This document shows positions 16,732 through 26,136 of a DNA stretch of 64,000 nucleotides, piece after piece. This DNA is from Gemmatimonadaceae bacterium. Its GTDB lineage: Bacteria; Gemmatimonadota; Gemmatimonadetes; Gemmatimonadales; Gemmatimonadaceae. The position numbers and the translations under genes were made by a program. The notes under the pieces were generated by a model that was given only the letters and a program-made list of their open reading frames with translations, had not been told where the DNA came from and did not search any database. The DNA is taken from contig DATLUQ010000028.1 of the NCBI GenBank assembly GCA_035533015.1, positions 45,989 through 109,988 of the forward strand, in the 5' to 3' direction. Each line of letters opens with the position of its first letter. Position 1 is the first letter of the stretch.

Positions 16732-19643
16732 TGCGGCGTCTGTTGCTGGCCCTGGCGCTCCTCGGCGGGCGGTCCGTCGCGGTGCAGGCGCAGGTCGTGC
16801 CCAACGCCGATTGGCACACCATCACCACCACGCACTTTCGCGTGCACTTCACGCCGGCGCTCGAGTCGTTGGCCCGCCGCGCCGCCGCCTCTGCCGAGAC
16901 CGCGTACGTGCAGCTGTCGGCCGAACTGCACCCACCGCGCGGCATGATCGATCTCATCGTCGCCGACAACATCGATGCCACCAACGGCTACGCCACGCCC
17001 TTTCCCACCAACCGCATCGTCATCTATGCCAACCCGCCGGTGAACGAGACCGCGCTGCGGTTCACCGACGATCCCGACGCGATGGTGGTGACGCACGAAC
17101 TCACGCACATCTTCCAGCTCGACCGAACGCGTGGCATCTGGACGCTGGCCCAGCACGTGTTCGGGCGCGCGCCGTACCTGTTCCCCGAGGAGTACATCCC
17201 GGCCTGGCTCCGCGAGGGGTTGGCCGTCTATTACGAGTCGAAGCTCACTGGCGCCGGCCGCGTCCTCGGATCCGACCACCCGATGATCGCCCGCGCCTTC
17301 GCCAGCGAGCACCGGTTTCCGTCCATCGATCGCATCAGCTTGGGCGACGTCCGGTTTCCGTACGGGAACACGCCCTACGTATTCGGTTCGCTTTTCATGG
17401 ACTATCTGGCGCGGACGCGCGGCGATCACATCCGGACGTTCGTCGAGTCCGAGGCCGACCAGCTCGTGCCGCTCTGGATCGACCGGCCGGCCAAGCAGGC
17501 GTTCGGCATCTCGTTCAGCCACGCCTGGCGGCAGTGGAGCGACTCGATGACCGCGGCGGCGCCCGATCCGTCGCTGCCGGCACCCGGCTGGCGCTACCTG
17601 ACCGCGGCCGGCGGGTTCGCGAGCTTTCCGCGTTGGGCCGACGACACCGCCATCGTCTATTCGGGTACGACGGGGCGCGACAGTTGGGGGGCGTACAGCG
17701 TGACGCTCGACGGCACCGTGGATCGCATCGACCGGCGGAACAGCGACTCGCCCACGCTGCTCGCGCCCGGCAACGAGCAGCTGTACACGCAACTCGAATA
17801 CGTGGATCCGTATACCGTGCGTTCTGACCTGTTCGAGCGGCGTGGGGGCGAGACGCTGCGGCTCACCCGGGGCGAGCGGATCAGCGTGCCCGACCGGCGC
17901 GCGGACGGGCGCATCGTGGCGGTGCAGACGTTGCCCGGCGCCACCCGCCTGGTCACCCTCCAGTGGGACGGCACCGGTCTGCGGCCGCTCACGGTGGGGA
18001 GCCCCGACGAGCAATGGACCGAGCCCCGCTGGTCGCCCGACGGCACGCACATCGCGGCCGCGCTGTGGCTGCGCGGGGGCACGTCGGAGATCGTCGTGAT
18101 CGACACCAGCGGCCGGATCGTGCAGCGCATCTCGCCGGCCCACGCCATCCAGGCTGCCCCCAGCTGGTCGCCCGATGGTACGCGCATCTACTTCACGTCC
18201 GACCGTACCGGCGTCACCAACGTGTACGCTGCGCCCTTCGCGCCGGGGAGCACGGGCGGCCTCGAGGTGGTCACATCTGCCACCACCGGCATCTTCTATC
18301 CCAGCATCTCGCCCGACGGGCGGTGGCTCACCGGCTCGGTGGTGTTGGGCGACGGCTACCACGTGGGCATCGCGCCGGTAGACCGGCTGGCGCCTGCGCC
18401 CGCGCCGCCGCTGGCGCCGAACGTCACGCCCGAGCCCGCGCCGCCGGTGGACAGCGTCACGACACCGGCCGCCCCGTACTCGCCCTGGCAGAGCCTCTGG
18501 CCGCGCTATTGGATGCCGGTGGAGGAAGCGTCGATCGATGGCGGTGCGCGCCTGGGCGCGTACACCAGCGGCAGCGACGTCGTCGGGCGGCACAGTTACG
18601 CTGCCCAACTGTTCGTGCCCACCGACAACTCGGGCCTGACCGGATACGTGGACTACACGTACGCCGGGCTGGGGATGCCGCTGCTCACGGTCAGCGCGTC
18701 ACAGGATTGGCAGATGCTGGGCGCCATCCGCGACGACCACCGCAACACCATCGGCACGCTGCGCGAGCGCACGCGTTATCTCACCGCCGGTCCCACCTGG
18801 GTGCGCCCGCGCTACCGCACCTACGGCGCGCTGTCGCTGCTCGCTTCGTTCGAGGCGCAGGACTACGCGTCCAGCCCCGCGCCGCTCGTCGCGCGCATCG
18901 ATTCGTCCTATCGCTACACGAGCTACTATCCCACGCTCATCGCGAGCGGCGTGTGGAGCAACGTGCAGTCGCCCATCACCGCCGTGTCGCCGGAAGACGG
19001 TGTGACGGCGGGGTTCACGGCGCGCGAGCGGTTCCAGAGCGGCAGTGCGGCGCGGCAGACGCTGAGCGTCGTGGCCAACGGCACGGCGTACAAGTCGTTC
19101 GACTTTCCGGGATTCTCGCATCACGCGCTGGCCTTCTACGGCGCCGTGGGATTTCTCGACAACAAGGCCACCGACTACCTCGACCTGGGCGGGGTGAGCG
19201 GATCGACGATCGTGCTCGCACCGGGGATGGTGTTGGGTGAGGGGCGCCTCACGTTTCCGGTGCGCGGCTTCGCGCCCGGCACGCTCTTCGGCACCCGCGC
19301 GTACGCGGCGTCGGCCGAGTATCGGCTGCCGCTGGCGCTCATCGACGCCGGCCACGGCCTGCTTCCCTTCTTCCTCGACCGCACCTCGCTCTCGGGGTTC
19401 TACGACCAGGGCAGCGCGTGGTGCGCGTCCGTGCTCCCCCAGGGTGCCGTCTGCCGCGATCCCGCGCTCACCCAGCTCCACACCCTGTCGAGCGCGGGCG
19501 CGGAACTGAACGTCACGGCGGCCGTGCTCGACTGGGACACGCCCTATCGCTTCCGGGCCGGCCTGGCATTCCCGACGCGGGGCCGCGCGCTGGTCGGCGC
19601 GCCCCAGGTGGTCAGCTACTTCTCCCTCGGCCTCTCCTTCTGA
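16728..19643 (+). CDS. Exported HEXXH peptidase, PD40-like propeller and C-terminal barrel
   Basis: A signal peptide (about 1-22) is followed by a peptidase MA-like domain with HELTH at 123-127 and a downstream LREGLAVYYE that offers the third zinc ligand (Glu 163). The middle (about 260-560) has repeated WSPDGT and SPDGRW units of a TolB/PD40 beta-propeller. The last 350 residues are rich in alternating aromatic/polar strands and end in YFSLGLSF, a terminal Phe typical of outer-membrane beta-barrels. The protein is therefore probably anchored in the outer membrane with an exposed protease-propeller part; the substrate is unknown. Translation may begin at the GTG at 16728 or the adjacent ATG at 16731; both overlap or touch the amidase stop. 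Confidence 0.85.
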   Translation: MMRRLLLALALLGGRSVAVQAQVVPNADWHTITTTHFRVHFTPALESLARRAAASAETAYVQLSAELHPPRGMIDLIVADNIDATNGYATPFPTNRIVIYANPPVNETALRFTDDPDAMVVTHELTHIFQLDRTRGIWTLAQHVFGRAPYLFPEEYIPAWLREGLAVYYESKLTGAGRVLGSDHPMIARAFASEHRFPSIDRISLGDVRFPYGNTPYVFGSLFMDYLARTRGDHIRTFVESEADQLVPLWIDRPAKQAFGISFSHAWRQWSDSMTAAAPDPSLPAPGWRYLTAAGGFASFPRWADDTAIVYSGTTGRDSWGAYSVTLDGTVDRIDRRNSDSPTLLAPGNEQLYTQLEYVDPYTVRSDLFERRGGETLRLTRGERISVPDRRADGRIVAVQTLPGATRLVTLQWDGTGLRPLTVGSPDEQWTEPRWSPDGTHIAAALWLRGGTSEIVVIDTSGRIVQRISPAHAIQAAPSWSPDGTRIYFTSDRTGVTNVYAAPFAPGSTGGLEVVTSATTGIFYPSISPDGRWLTGSVVLGDGYHVGIAPVDRLAPAPAPPLAPNVTPEPAPPVDSVTTPAAPYSPWQSLWPRYWMPVEEASIDGGARLGAYTSGSDVVGRHSYAAQLFVPTDNSGLTGYVDYTYAGLGMPLLTVSASQDWQMLGAIRDDHRNTIGTLRERTRYLTAGPTWVRPRYRTYGALSLLASFEAQDYASSPAPLVARIDSSYRYTSYYPTLIASGVWSNVQSPITAVSPEDGVTAGFTARERFQSGSAARQTLSVVANGTAYKSFDFPGFSHHALAFYGAVGFLDNKATDYLDLGGVSGSTIVLAPGMVLGEGRLTFPVRGFAPGTLFGTRAYAASAEYRLPLALIDAGHGLLPFFLDRTSLSGFYDQGSAWCASVLPQGAVCRDPALTQLHTLSSAGAELNVTAAVLDWDTPYRFRAGLAFPTRGRALVGAPQVVSYFSLGLSF

Positions 19644-19645
19644 CC

Positions 19646-20152
19646 ATGCCCACTCCCCCGCGCATCGATTCCACCGCGTTCGTCCACCCCCGCGCGTTCC
19701 TGTGTGGCGACGTGACGCTCGGGCCGCGGGTTTCCGTGTGGCCCTTTGCCGCCATTCGCGGCGACACCGCCCCCGTGGTGATCGGCGCCGACAGCAACGT
19801 GCAGGACGGCACGGTGATCCACGTGGATTTTGGTGTACCGTGCGTCATCGGAGCACGGGTCGGCATCGGCCACCGTGCCATCGTGCACGGCGCCACGGTC
19901 GCGGACGACTGCCTCATCGGTATGGGGGCCGTGTTGCTCAATGGCGTGCGCGTGGGTACGGGTTCGATCGTCGGGGCGGGGGCGGTGTGTCCCGAGGGCA
20001 TGGAGATCCCGCCGAATTCGCTCGTGCTGGGGGTGCCCGGGCGGGTCGTGCGGGCCACCACCGACGTCGAGCGCGCCCGGATCCGGGGGACAGTGGAGAG
20101 CTATCTGGCGCTGCAGGAAGAGCACCGGCGCGGGTTCTACCCGTCGTTGTGA
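19646..20152 (+). CDS. Gamma-carbonic anhydrase family protein (left-handed beta-helix)
   Basis: The 168 residues are a hexapeptide-repeat left-handed beta-helix with the conserved histidines of the gamma-carbonic anhydrase family: VIHVDFG, then IGHRAIVHGATV. It would form a trimer with zinc or iron at subunit interfaces. Conserved NVQDGTVIH and GMGAVLLNG blocks also match the YrdA/PaaY relatives, many of which have weak or no anhydrase activity, so enzymatic function is uncertain. It begins 2 nt after the preceding gene's stop and is the last gene before the 452-nt gap upstream of nrdJ. Confidence 0.92.
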   Translation: MPTPPRIDSTAFVHPRAFLCGDVTLGPRVSVWPFAAIRGDTAPVVIGADSNVQDGTVIHVDFGVPCVIGARVGIGHRAIVHGATVADDCLIGMGAVLLNGVRVGTGSIVGAGAVCPEGMEIPPNSLVLGVPGRVVRATTDVERARIRGTVESYLALQEEHRRGFYPSL

Positions 20153-20604
20153 TGTGGGTCCTGCTGGGCGAGTGGGATTCGGGTCCTGGGGGCGCTATTT
20201 CGACCTGTGTGAGCGAGCAAACGACGCCAGCATGTTTGTGATGCCTGCCTGGCCACTTCGGCCCTTCCTCGGTGCGGGTTTCCGAAACAGAAGATTTATC
20301 CAACTCGTTGTGCAGTAGGCATTTGGCAGATACAAGAGCGGTTTTATCCGACGATCGTGCGCCGTGTTCTATTGTTCTCATTGTGTCACGATTTGTTATC
20401 AACGTTCGAGACAGAGCACGCGCACGTTCGTGATGTTGATATCGTAACTGACTGTAACCAAACGAGTTGGGAAGGGACTGGCGTGGTTTCACGATCCCCG
20501 GTACGTTGCGCGCCCACCCCATATGGAACGGGGTTTCGGCAGTTTCCCGCCGGGGTCCCGCCCGTCCGTTGACTTGGCATACGTAATTAGGGAGTCTTTT
20601 CAAA
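20153..20604. other. 452-nt leader region upstream of nrdJ with nested inverted repeats
   Basis: No protein gene is credible here. The central part (about 20260-20470) is distinctly richer in A and T than the flanking genes. CCAACTCGTT (20300-20309) and AACGAGTTGG (20461-20470) are perfect 10-bp complements enclosing 151 nt, and inside them TATCAAC (20397-20403) pairs with GTTGATA (20435-20441), extended by ACGA/TCGT. Three same-strand TTATC-type words occur at 20296, 20344 and 20396, 48 and 52 nt apart. I see no B12 box of a cobalamin riboswitch and no NrdR box. It may be a structured leader RNA or a regulator-binding region for nrdJ. Confidence 0.5.
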
Positions 20605-23124
20605 ATGTCCGTCTCCAAAATTCCGCCAGCTGGCAAGGCGTCGCTCACCGCAAACGCCCGGACCGTGCTGGCCAAGCGCTACCTCATCAAGAACGAGAAG
20701 GGTCAGTCGGTCGAGCAGCCGGAAGACCTGTTCTGGCGTGTGGCCACCGTGGTGGCGGAGGCGGACCGGCGGTACGGATCGACTGACGAGCAGGTGCAGG
20801 CGCAGGCCGAGGCGTTCTATGCGCTGATGACGCAGCGCCGGTTCGAACCCAATTCGCCCACGCTGATGAACGCCGGCCGTCCGCTGGGCCAGCTCTCGGC
20901 GTGTTTCGTGCTGCCCGTGGAGGATGCCCTGTCCAACCACAAGGACGGCATCTACGACACGCTGGCCAGCATGGCGCTCATCCACCAGTCGGGGGGCGGC
21001 ACGGGCTTCTCGTTCTCGCGGCTGCGGCCCAAGGGGTCGATGGTGCGGAGCACCACCGGCGTGGCGTCGGGCCCCGTGTCATTCATGAAGTTGTATGACG
21101 CCAGCACCGATGCGGTGAAGCAGGGCGGGACGCGGCGCGGGGCCAACATGGGCATCCTGCGCGTGGACCACCCCGATGTGCTCGAGTTCATCACCTGCAA
21201 GGAAGATCTGACGCAGGTGACCAATTTCAACATCTCGGTGGGCGTCACGGCCAAGTTCATGGAGGCGTTGAAGAACCGGACGTCGTACGACCTCGTGGAT
21301 CCGTCGAGCGGCAAGGTGGTGGGCGCGCTCGACGCGAACATGGTCTGGGACAAGATGATCCTGGGCGCGTGGCGTACTGGGGAACCCGGCTGCTTCTTCA
21401 TCGACGAGGCCAACAGGTTCAACCCGGTTCCGCATCTCGGCGCCTACGAAGCCACCAACCCGTGCGGCGAGCAGCCGCTGCTGGCGTACGACGTGTGCAA
21501 CCTGGGGTCGGTGAACGTCGGCTATTACGTGAACGACGGGGTGATGGACTGGGACGCATTCCGTGCGGACATCCATCTGAGCACGCACTTCCTGGACAAC
21601 ATCATCGACGTCAACAAGTACCCGCTGCCGGAGATCGACGCGCTGTCCAAGCGCATCCGGCGCATCGGGCTGGGCGTGATGGGCTTTGCCGACATGCTGG
21701 TGCGCATGGGCATCGCCTACGACAGCCCCGAGGGCGTCGAGATGGGGCGGCGCGTGATGGAGTTCCTGGACGTCGAGGGCAAGAACGAGAGCCGGCGGTT
21801 GGCCGAGCAGCGCGGGCCGTTCACCGAGTGGGGGCGGTCCATCTGGGGTCCCGACGAGACGTGCGCGCGCGACGCGGCAGGGGAGCGCATCCGTCCCATG
21901 CAGCTCTTGCGCAACTGCAACGTCACGACGGTGGCGCCCACGGGGACGATCTCGATCATCGCGGGCTGTTCGTCGGGGCTGGAGCCGCTGTTTGCCGTTG
22001 CGTTCATGCGCAACCAGGCGGGTGTGATGATGCCCGACGTGAACGAGGATTTCGTGCGCATCGCGAAGGCCGGGGGGTGGTACAGTGACGCGTTGATGGA
22101 GCGGATCGCGGCGCAGGGCCACATCAGGTTCGACGAGGTGCCCGAGCGGTGGCAGAAGGTGTTCGTGACCGCCAATCAGATCACGCCCGAGATGCACATC
22201 CGCATGCAGGCGGCCTTCCAGGCGCACTGCGATTCCGCGATTTCCAAGACCACCAATTTCGCGCACACGGCGACGGTGGAGGACGTGCGCGAGATCTACG
22301 AGTTGGCGTACGCGATGCACTGCAAGGGAGTGACGGTGTACCGCGACGGGTCGCGGGACAACCAGGTGCTCTCGACCGGTGCAACGGAGAAGGCGGCGGC
22401 GGAACGGGACGGCAAGGCGGTGGAGGCGCCGACGCGGGAGGAGCAGGCCGATCTGCACGGGACGATCGCCGAACTCCAGGCGGCGAACGAGGCGCTGCGG
22501 AAGCGCGTGTTCGACGTGGAGGCGGAGAATCTGCAGCGGCGGGCCAAGCGATCGCGTCCCGACCGGCTGCGTGGCACGACCATCCGCAAGGAGACGCCGC
22601 TCGGCGTGATGTTCGTGAGCATCAACGAAGACGAGAAGGGGCAGCCGTTCGAAGTGTTCATCAACCTGGGCAAGGCGGGCGGGAGTGCCATGGCCGACGC
22701 CGAGGCGATGGGGCGGCTGATCAGTCTGGCCTTGCGGTCGGGCATTCCGCTCACGGAGATCCACCGGCAGATGCGCGGCATCTCGTCGGACCGGATGGTG
22801 GGACTGGGCCCGAACAAGGTGATGAGCGTGCCGGACGCGATCGGGCTGGCCCTCGAAGAGTGGATGCGCGAGAAGCAGGGCGTGCAGCAGGAGCTGATCA
22901 GCGATCGTGCGGTGCCGCCGGTGGCCGATGCGGGGGACAACGTGGTGCGGGCCATGGGCCGGCCGAGCCTGTCGGGGTCGTCGGGCGCGCAGGGCGAGTT
23001 CGAGATGACGTCATTCGACGGTGGGCAGGCGTTCATGGGAACGTGTCCCGACTGCGGATCACAGCTCGAGTACGCCGAAGGGTGCGTGAAATGCCACGTG
23101 TGCGGGTTCAGCGAGTGTGGATGA
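20605..23124 (+). CDS. nrdJ: Vitamin B12-dependent (class II) ribonucleoside-diphosphate reductase
   Basis: This adenosylcobalamin-dependent enzyme makes deoxyribonucleotides with or without oxygen. The 839 residues show the substrate-site cysteine block QLSACFVLPVEDAL, the loop QGGTRRGANMGILRVDHPD, the active-site NPCGEQPLLAYDVCNLGS (Cys-x-Glu and the partner cysteine), and TVAPTGTISIIAG. The C-terminus ends in a zinc-binding/redox tail with CPDC, CVKCHVC and a final SECG, which normally re-reduces the active site. The ATG follows AGGGAG at about 11 nt. No class I genes are seen here. A perfect 11-bp hairpin follows the stop. Confidence 0.97.
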   Translation: MSVSKIPPAGKASLTANARTVLAKRYLIKNEKGQSVEQPEDLFWRVATVVAEADRRYGSTDEQVQAQAEAFYALMTQRRFEPNSPTLMNAGRPLGQLSACFVLPVEDALSNHKDGIYDTLASMALIHQSGGGTGFSFSRLRPKGSMVRSTTGVASGPVSFMKLYDASTDAVKQGGTRRGANMGILRVDHPDVLEFITCKEDLTQVTNFNISVGVTAKFMEALKNRTSYDLVDPSSGKVVGALDANMVWDKMILGAWRTGEPGCFFIDEANRFNPVPHLGAYEATNPCGEQPLLAYDVCNLGSVNVGYYVNDGVMDWDAFRADIHLSTHFLDNIIDVNKYPLPEIDALSKRIRRIGLGVMGFADMLVRMGIAYDSPEGVEMGRRVMEFLDVEGKNESRRLAEQRGPFTEWGRSIWGPDETCARDAAGERIRPMQLLRNCNVTTVAPTGTISIIAGCSSGLEPLFAVAFMRNQAGVMMPDVNEDFVRIAKAGGWYSDALMERIAAQGHIRFDEVPERWQKVFVTANQITPEMHIRMQAAFQAHCDSAISKTTNFAHTATVEDVREIYELAYAMHCKGVTVYRDGSRDNQVLSTGATEKAAAERDGKAVEAPTREEQADLHGTIAELQAANEALRKRVFDVEAENLQRRAKRSRPDRLRGTTIRKETPLGVMFVSINEDEKGQPFEVFINLGKAGGSAMADAEAMGRLISLALRSGIPLTEIHRQMRGISSDRMVGLGPNKVMSVPDAIGLALEEWMREKQGVQQELISDRAVPPVADAGDNVVRAMGRPSLSGSSGAQGEFEMTSFDGGQAFMGTCPDCGSQLEYAEGCVKCHVCGFSECG

Positions 23125-23178
23125 CCGAGTGGGGGGCGGGGTAGGGAGGAGCGCCTGCGGATCACGCGACAACAACGG

Positions 23179-23208
23179 CAACGGCGCCCGCGGGACGGGG
23201 CGCCGTTG
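23179..23208 (+). terminator. Hairpin after nrdJ
   Basis: CAACGGCGCCC (23179-23189) and GGGCGCCGTTG (23198-23208) form a perfect 11-bp stem with an 8-nt loop, 54 nt after the nrdJ stop. No T-run follows, so termination efficiency is uncertain. Confidence 0.5.
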
Positions 23209-23254
23209 GTGTCTCGGGTGAAGGCACGCGGCAATCCTGTCGTGCGAGGGTATC

Positions 23255-24256
23255 ATGGAATTCCGAAGACTTGGCAACACGGGTCTCACCGTTTCTCGTA
23301 TCTGCCTTGGGTGCATGAGCTACGGCGACCCCGCCGCGGCATTGCCCGGTGAACCTTCACGCTGGGCCTGGGTGCTGAAGGAGGACGAGGCGCGGCCGTT
23401 CTTCAAGCGCGCGCTCGAACTCGGCATCAACTTCTTCGATACGGCGAACGTGTACTCGCTAGGGGCGAGCGAGGAGATCACGGGCCGCGCGCTGCGCGCG
23501 TTCGCGCGGCGGGAAGACTTCGTGCTCGCCACGAAGGTCTGGGGACGGATGCGTCCCGGCCCGAACGGCCAGGGTCTCTCGCGCAAGGCGATCCTCCAGG
23601 AGATCGACGCGAGCCTGAAACGGCTCGGCACCGACTACGTGGACCTCTACCAGATCCACCGCTGGGACGACGCGACGCCGATCGAGGAGACGATGGAGGC
23701 GCTGCACGATGTGGTGCGCATGGGCAAGGCGCGGTACATCGGCGCGTCGTCCATGCACGCGTGGCAGTTCGCCAGCGCGCAGCACGCGGCGGACCGCCAC
23801 GGTTGGACGCGCTTCGTGTCCATGCAGAATCACTACAACCTTCTGTATCGCGAGGAGGAGCGGGAGATGTCGCCGCTCTGTCGCGATCAGGGTGTGGGCA
23901 TGATTCCCTGGAGTCCGCTCGCGCGCGGCCGGCTGGCGCGCGGACCGGATACGGGGACCACCAAGCGATCGGCGTCGGATCAGTTCGCCAAGACGCTGTA
24001 TGCGGCGATGGCCCACGCGGACGGACAGGTGATGGAGGCGCTGGATCGGGTGGCGGCGCAGCGCAAGCTGCCCCACGCCCAGGTTGCCCTCGCCTGGCTA
24101 CTCCACCGTGACGCCGTGACGGCCCCCATCGTTGGGGCGACGAAGATGGAGCACCTCGAGACCTCGGTCGGGGCGTTGGACGTGCGACTGTCCAACGAAG
24201 AGATGCAGGCGCTGGAGGCGCCGTACGTCGCGCACCCCGTTGCGGGCTTCGGCTGA
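23255..24256 (+). CDS. Aldo/keto reductase
   Basis: A 333-residue NADPH-dependent oxidoreductase of the AKR superfamily (TIM barrel). The catalytic tetrad is visible: Asp and Tyr in FFDTANVYSLG, Lys in LATKVWGRM and His in YQIHRWDD. IPWSPLARGRL is the usual C-terminal cofactor segment. It resembles the YajO/Gpr-like group; substrate is unknown. It stands alone behind its own ATG at 23255, separated from nrdJ by a hairpin and from the esterase gene by 106 nt. Confidence 0.95.
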   Translation: MEFRRLGNTGLTVSRICLGCMSYGDPAAALPGEPSRWAWVLKEDEARPFFKRALELGINFFDTANVYSLGASEEITGRALRAFARREDFVLATKVWGRMRPGPNGQGLSRKAILQEIDASLKRLGTDYVDLYQIHRWDDATPIEETMEALHDVVRMGKARYIGASSMHAWQFASAQHAADRHGWTRFVSMQNHYNLLYREEEREMSPLCRDQGVGMIPWSPLARGRLARGPDTGTTKRSASDQFAKTLYAAMAHADGQVMEALDRVAAQRKLPHAQVALAWLLHRDAVTAPIVGATKMEHLETSVGALDVRLSNEEMQALEAPYVAHPVAGFG

Positions 24257-24290
24257 GCGCCGCCGCAGCACGGACGGTTGAGGTCTTCGG

Positions 24291-24323
24291 CCTGTCGACC
24301 GCGGTGTACCGGAATCCGACAGG
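24291..24323 (+). terminator. Possible terminator after the aldo/keto reductase
   Basis: CCTGTCG (24291-24297) and CGACAGG (24317-24323) are perfect 7-bp complements around a 19-nt loop, 34 nt after the stop, followed by a T-richer stretch (ATTGTTGTT). The long loop makes this only a modest candidate. Confidence 0.3.
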
Positions 24324-24362
24324 CGGCAGTATTGTTGTTCGTACCCTTCAGACCAGGCCCTC

Positions 24363-26066
24363 ATGAAGCGCGTCGTCGGTCTCGCCATTGCGTTCGCCGC
24401 CTCCGCCCTGGCCCATACGGCCGGAGCGCAGAGGTTCGAGGTGTCCTTTCCCGCCGCTGTCCACGCCCAGCCGATCACCGGACGCGTCTTCCTCGTCATC
24501 ACGCGCGACTCCGCGCCGCCCCCTCGGCTCCGTGCCGGATCATTCACCGAGAGCACCCCATTCTTCGGGGTTGATGTGAGCGCTCTGGCGCCCGGCCAGC
24601 CGGCCGCGATCGACCCGGCGACGCCCGGCTATCCGATTGCGTCGCTGCGGGACATTCCGGCGGGCGATTACTGGGTGCAGGCGGTGATGAACGTGTACAC
24701 GGAGTTCCATCGCGCCGACGGCCACACGATCTGGGCGCACATGGACCAGTGGGAGGGCCAGAACTTCGCGAGGTCCCCCGGCAACCTCGTGAGTGTGCCG
24801 CAACGCGTGCACATCGATGCGAGCGCCGGCTACGACATTCCGATCTCGCTCACCCAGACGCTTCCCCCGATCGCGCTGCCGGCCGACACGAAGTGGGTGA
24901 AGCACGTCAAGATCGAGAGCGCGCTGCTCACGAAGTTCTGGGGCCATCCGATATACCTCGGTGCGACGGTACTGCTGCCGGCGGGATATGACGAGCACCC
25001 TGGCGTCCACTACCCCGTGGTATACGAACAGGGACATTTCAGCCTGAGCGCACCGCTCGGCTTCAGCCCCGACAGTTTTCCGCTGCCTCCCAGCTATCGC
25101 GCGTTGATCGCATCGTACAACATCGAACCACCCTGGGTATTCGCGCGACACTGGATGGGGCCTGGCGAGCCGCGGATGATCGCCGTGACGTTCCAGCATC
25201 CGACGCCGTATTTCGACGACTCGTACGCCGTCAACTCCGCCAACAACGGCCCCTATGGCGACGCGATCATGACGGAGCTCATTCCGTACATCGAGTCGCA
25301 CTTTCGCATCATCGCCAAACCGTACGCGCGGGTCCTCACCGGTGGCTCCACCGGCGGCTGGGAGTCGATCGCGCTCCAGATCCATCACGCGGCGTTCTTC
25401 GGTGGCACCTGGACCCTGTACCCCGACCCGGTGGATTTCCACCATTACGGCACCGTCGACGCCTACACCGACACGAACGCCTTCGTCGTGTCGCGCCACG
25501 GGATCGCTCCGTTCGATCCGACGAGCGAGTGGTTTCATCCGGAGCGCTTCATCATGCGCGACAACGACGGGCAACCGTGGCTCAGCATTCGCGACTTCAG
25601 CCGGCTGGAAGACGTGCTCGGGAGCCACGGCCGGTCGGGCGAACAGCTCGAAGCGTGGGAGTCCGTCTACGCCCCCGTGGGCGCCGACGGGTATCCCGAG
25701 CCGCTGTGGGACAAGAAGACCGGGCACATCAACAGGTCCGTCATCACGTACATGCGCGATCACGGCTACGATCTCGAAGCGTATCTGGCCAAGCACTGGG
25801 CGACCGTGGGGCCGAACCTCGTGGACAAGATCCACGTGGACGTGGGCGACATGGACAACTTCTATCTCAACCTCGCCGTGATGGATCTGCAGGCGTTCAT
25901 GGACTCGACCCGTGCGCCGCACGTGGCGGGTACGTTCCGGTATGGGCGGCCGGAGAAGGGCCACGGGTGGCAGCACGCGACGAACTCCGAGTTGCTGCGC
26001 GAGATGGCAGCGGCGATCACGAAACACGCTCCCGCCGGAGCGAACACCAGCGCGTGGAAGTACTAG
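24363..26066 (+). CDS. Exported alpha/beta-hydrolase (putative esterase family)
   Basis: A signal peptide ending near TAGAQ (residue 23) directs export. An N-terminal beta-rich region (about 24-190) precedes an esterase-D-like alpha/beta-hydrolase domain. The nucleophile elbow is LTGGSTGGWE (about 327-336, Ser in G-S-T-G-G) and a late His is likely in EKGHGWQH. The architecture resembles enterochelin-esterase-like and other PF00756 proteins. Substrate is not evident; no siderophore or carbohydrate genes adjoin. The PH-domain gene starts 70 nt downstream on the same strand. Confidence 0.85.
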   Translation: MKRVVGLAIAFAASALAHTAGAQRFEVSFPAAVHAQPITGRVFLVITRDSAPPPRLRAGSFTESTPFFGVDVSALAPGQPAAIDPATPGYPIASLRDIPAGDYWVQAVMNVYTEFHRADGHTIWAHMDQWEGQNFARSPGNLVSVPQRVHIDASAGYDIPISLTQTLPPIALPADTKWVKHVKIESALLTKFWGHPIYLGATVLLPAGYDEHPGVHYPVVYEQGHFSLSAPLGFSPDSFPLPPSYRALIASYNIEPPWVFARHWMGPGEPRMIAVTFQHPTPYFDDSYAVNSANNGPYGDAIMTELIPYIESHFRIIAKPYARVLTGGSTGGWESIALQIHHAAFFGGTWTLYPDPVDFHHYGTVDAYTDTNAFVVSRHGIAPFDPTSEWFHPERFIMRDNDGQPWLSIRDFSRLEDVLGSHGRSGEQLEAWESVYAPVGADGYPEPLWDKKTGHINRSVITYMRDHGYDLEAYLAKHWATVGPNLVDKIHVDVGDMDNFYLNLAVMDLQAFMDSTRAPHVAGTFRYGRPEKGHGWQHATNSELLREMAAAITKHAPAGANTSAWKY

Positions 26067-26136
26067 GACATCGTCGCGAGGCAGCTATCGATCCCGCAAC
26101 CCGGCCCGCGCCAAGCCGCCCACCGGAACCAGCACC

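Noticed and set aside
16701..18608. 635-aa open frame on the minus strand (also similar frames at 21079-22764 minus, 24540-26027 minus, 5385-6338 plus)
   Set aside because: Long antisense frames are expected at 70% GC; they are rich in Arg, His, Ala and Pro, resemble nothing, and lie opposite well-supported genes.
20290..20470. Replication origin with DnaA boxes (TTATCCAAC, TTATCCGAC, TTATCAACG)
   Set aside because: Only 6-7 of 9 bases match TTATCCACA, there are just three, and no dnaA, dnaN or gyrB gene is near.
20357..20580. Small frames in the nrdJ leader (71 aa plus, 64 aa minus)
   Set aside because: No ribosome sites, no homology and they overlap the inverted repeats.
20153..20604. Cobalamin riboswitch or NrdR boxes before nrdJ
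   Set aside because: I could not find the B12 box or a credible NrdR palindrome; a covariance search would be needed to exclude a diverged version.
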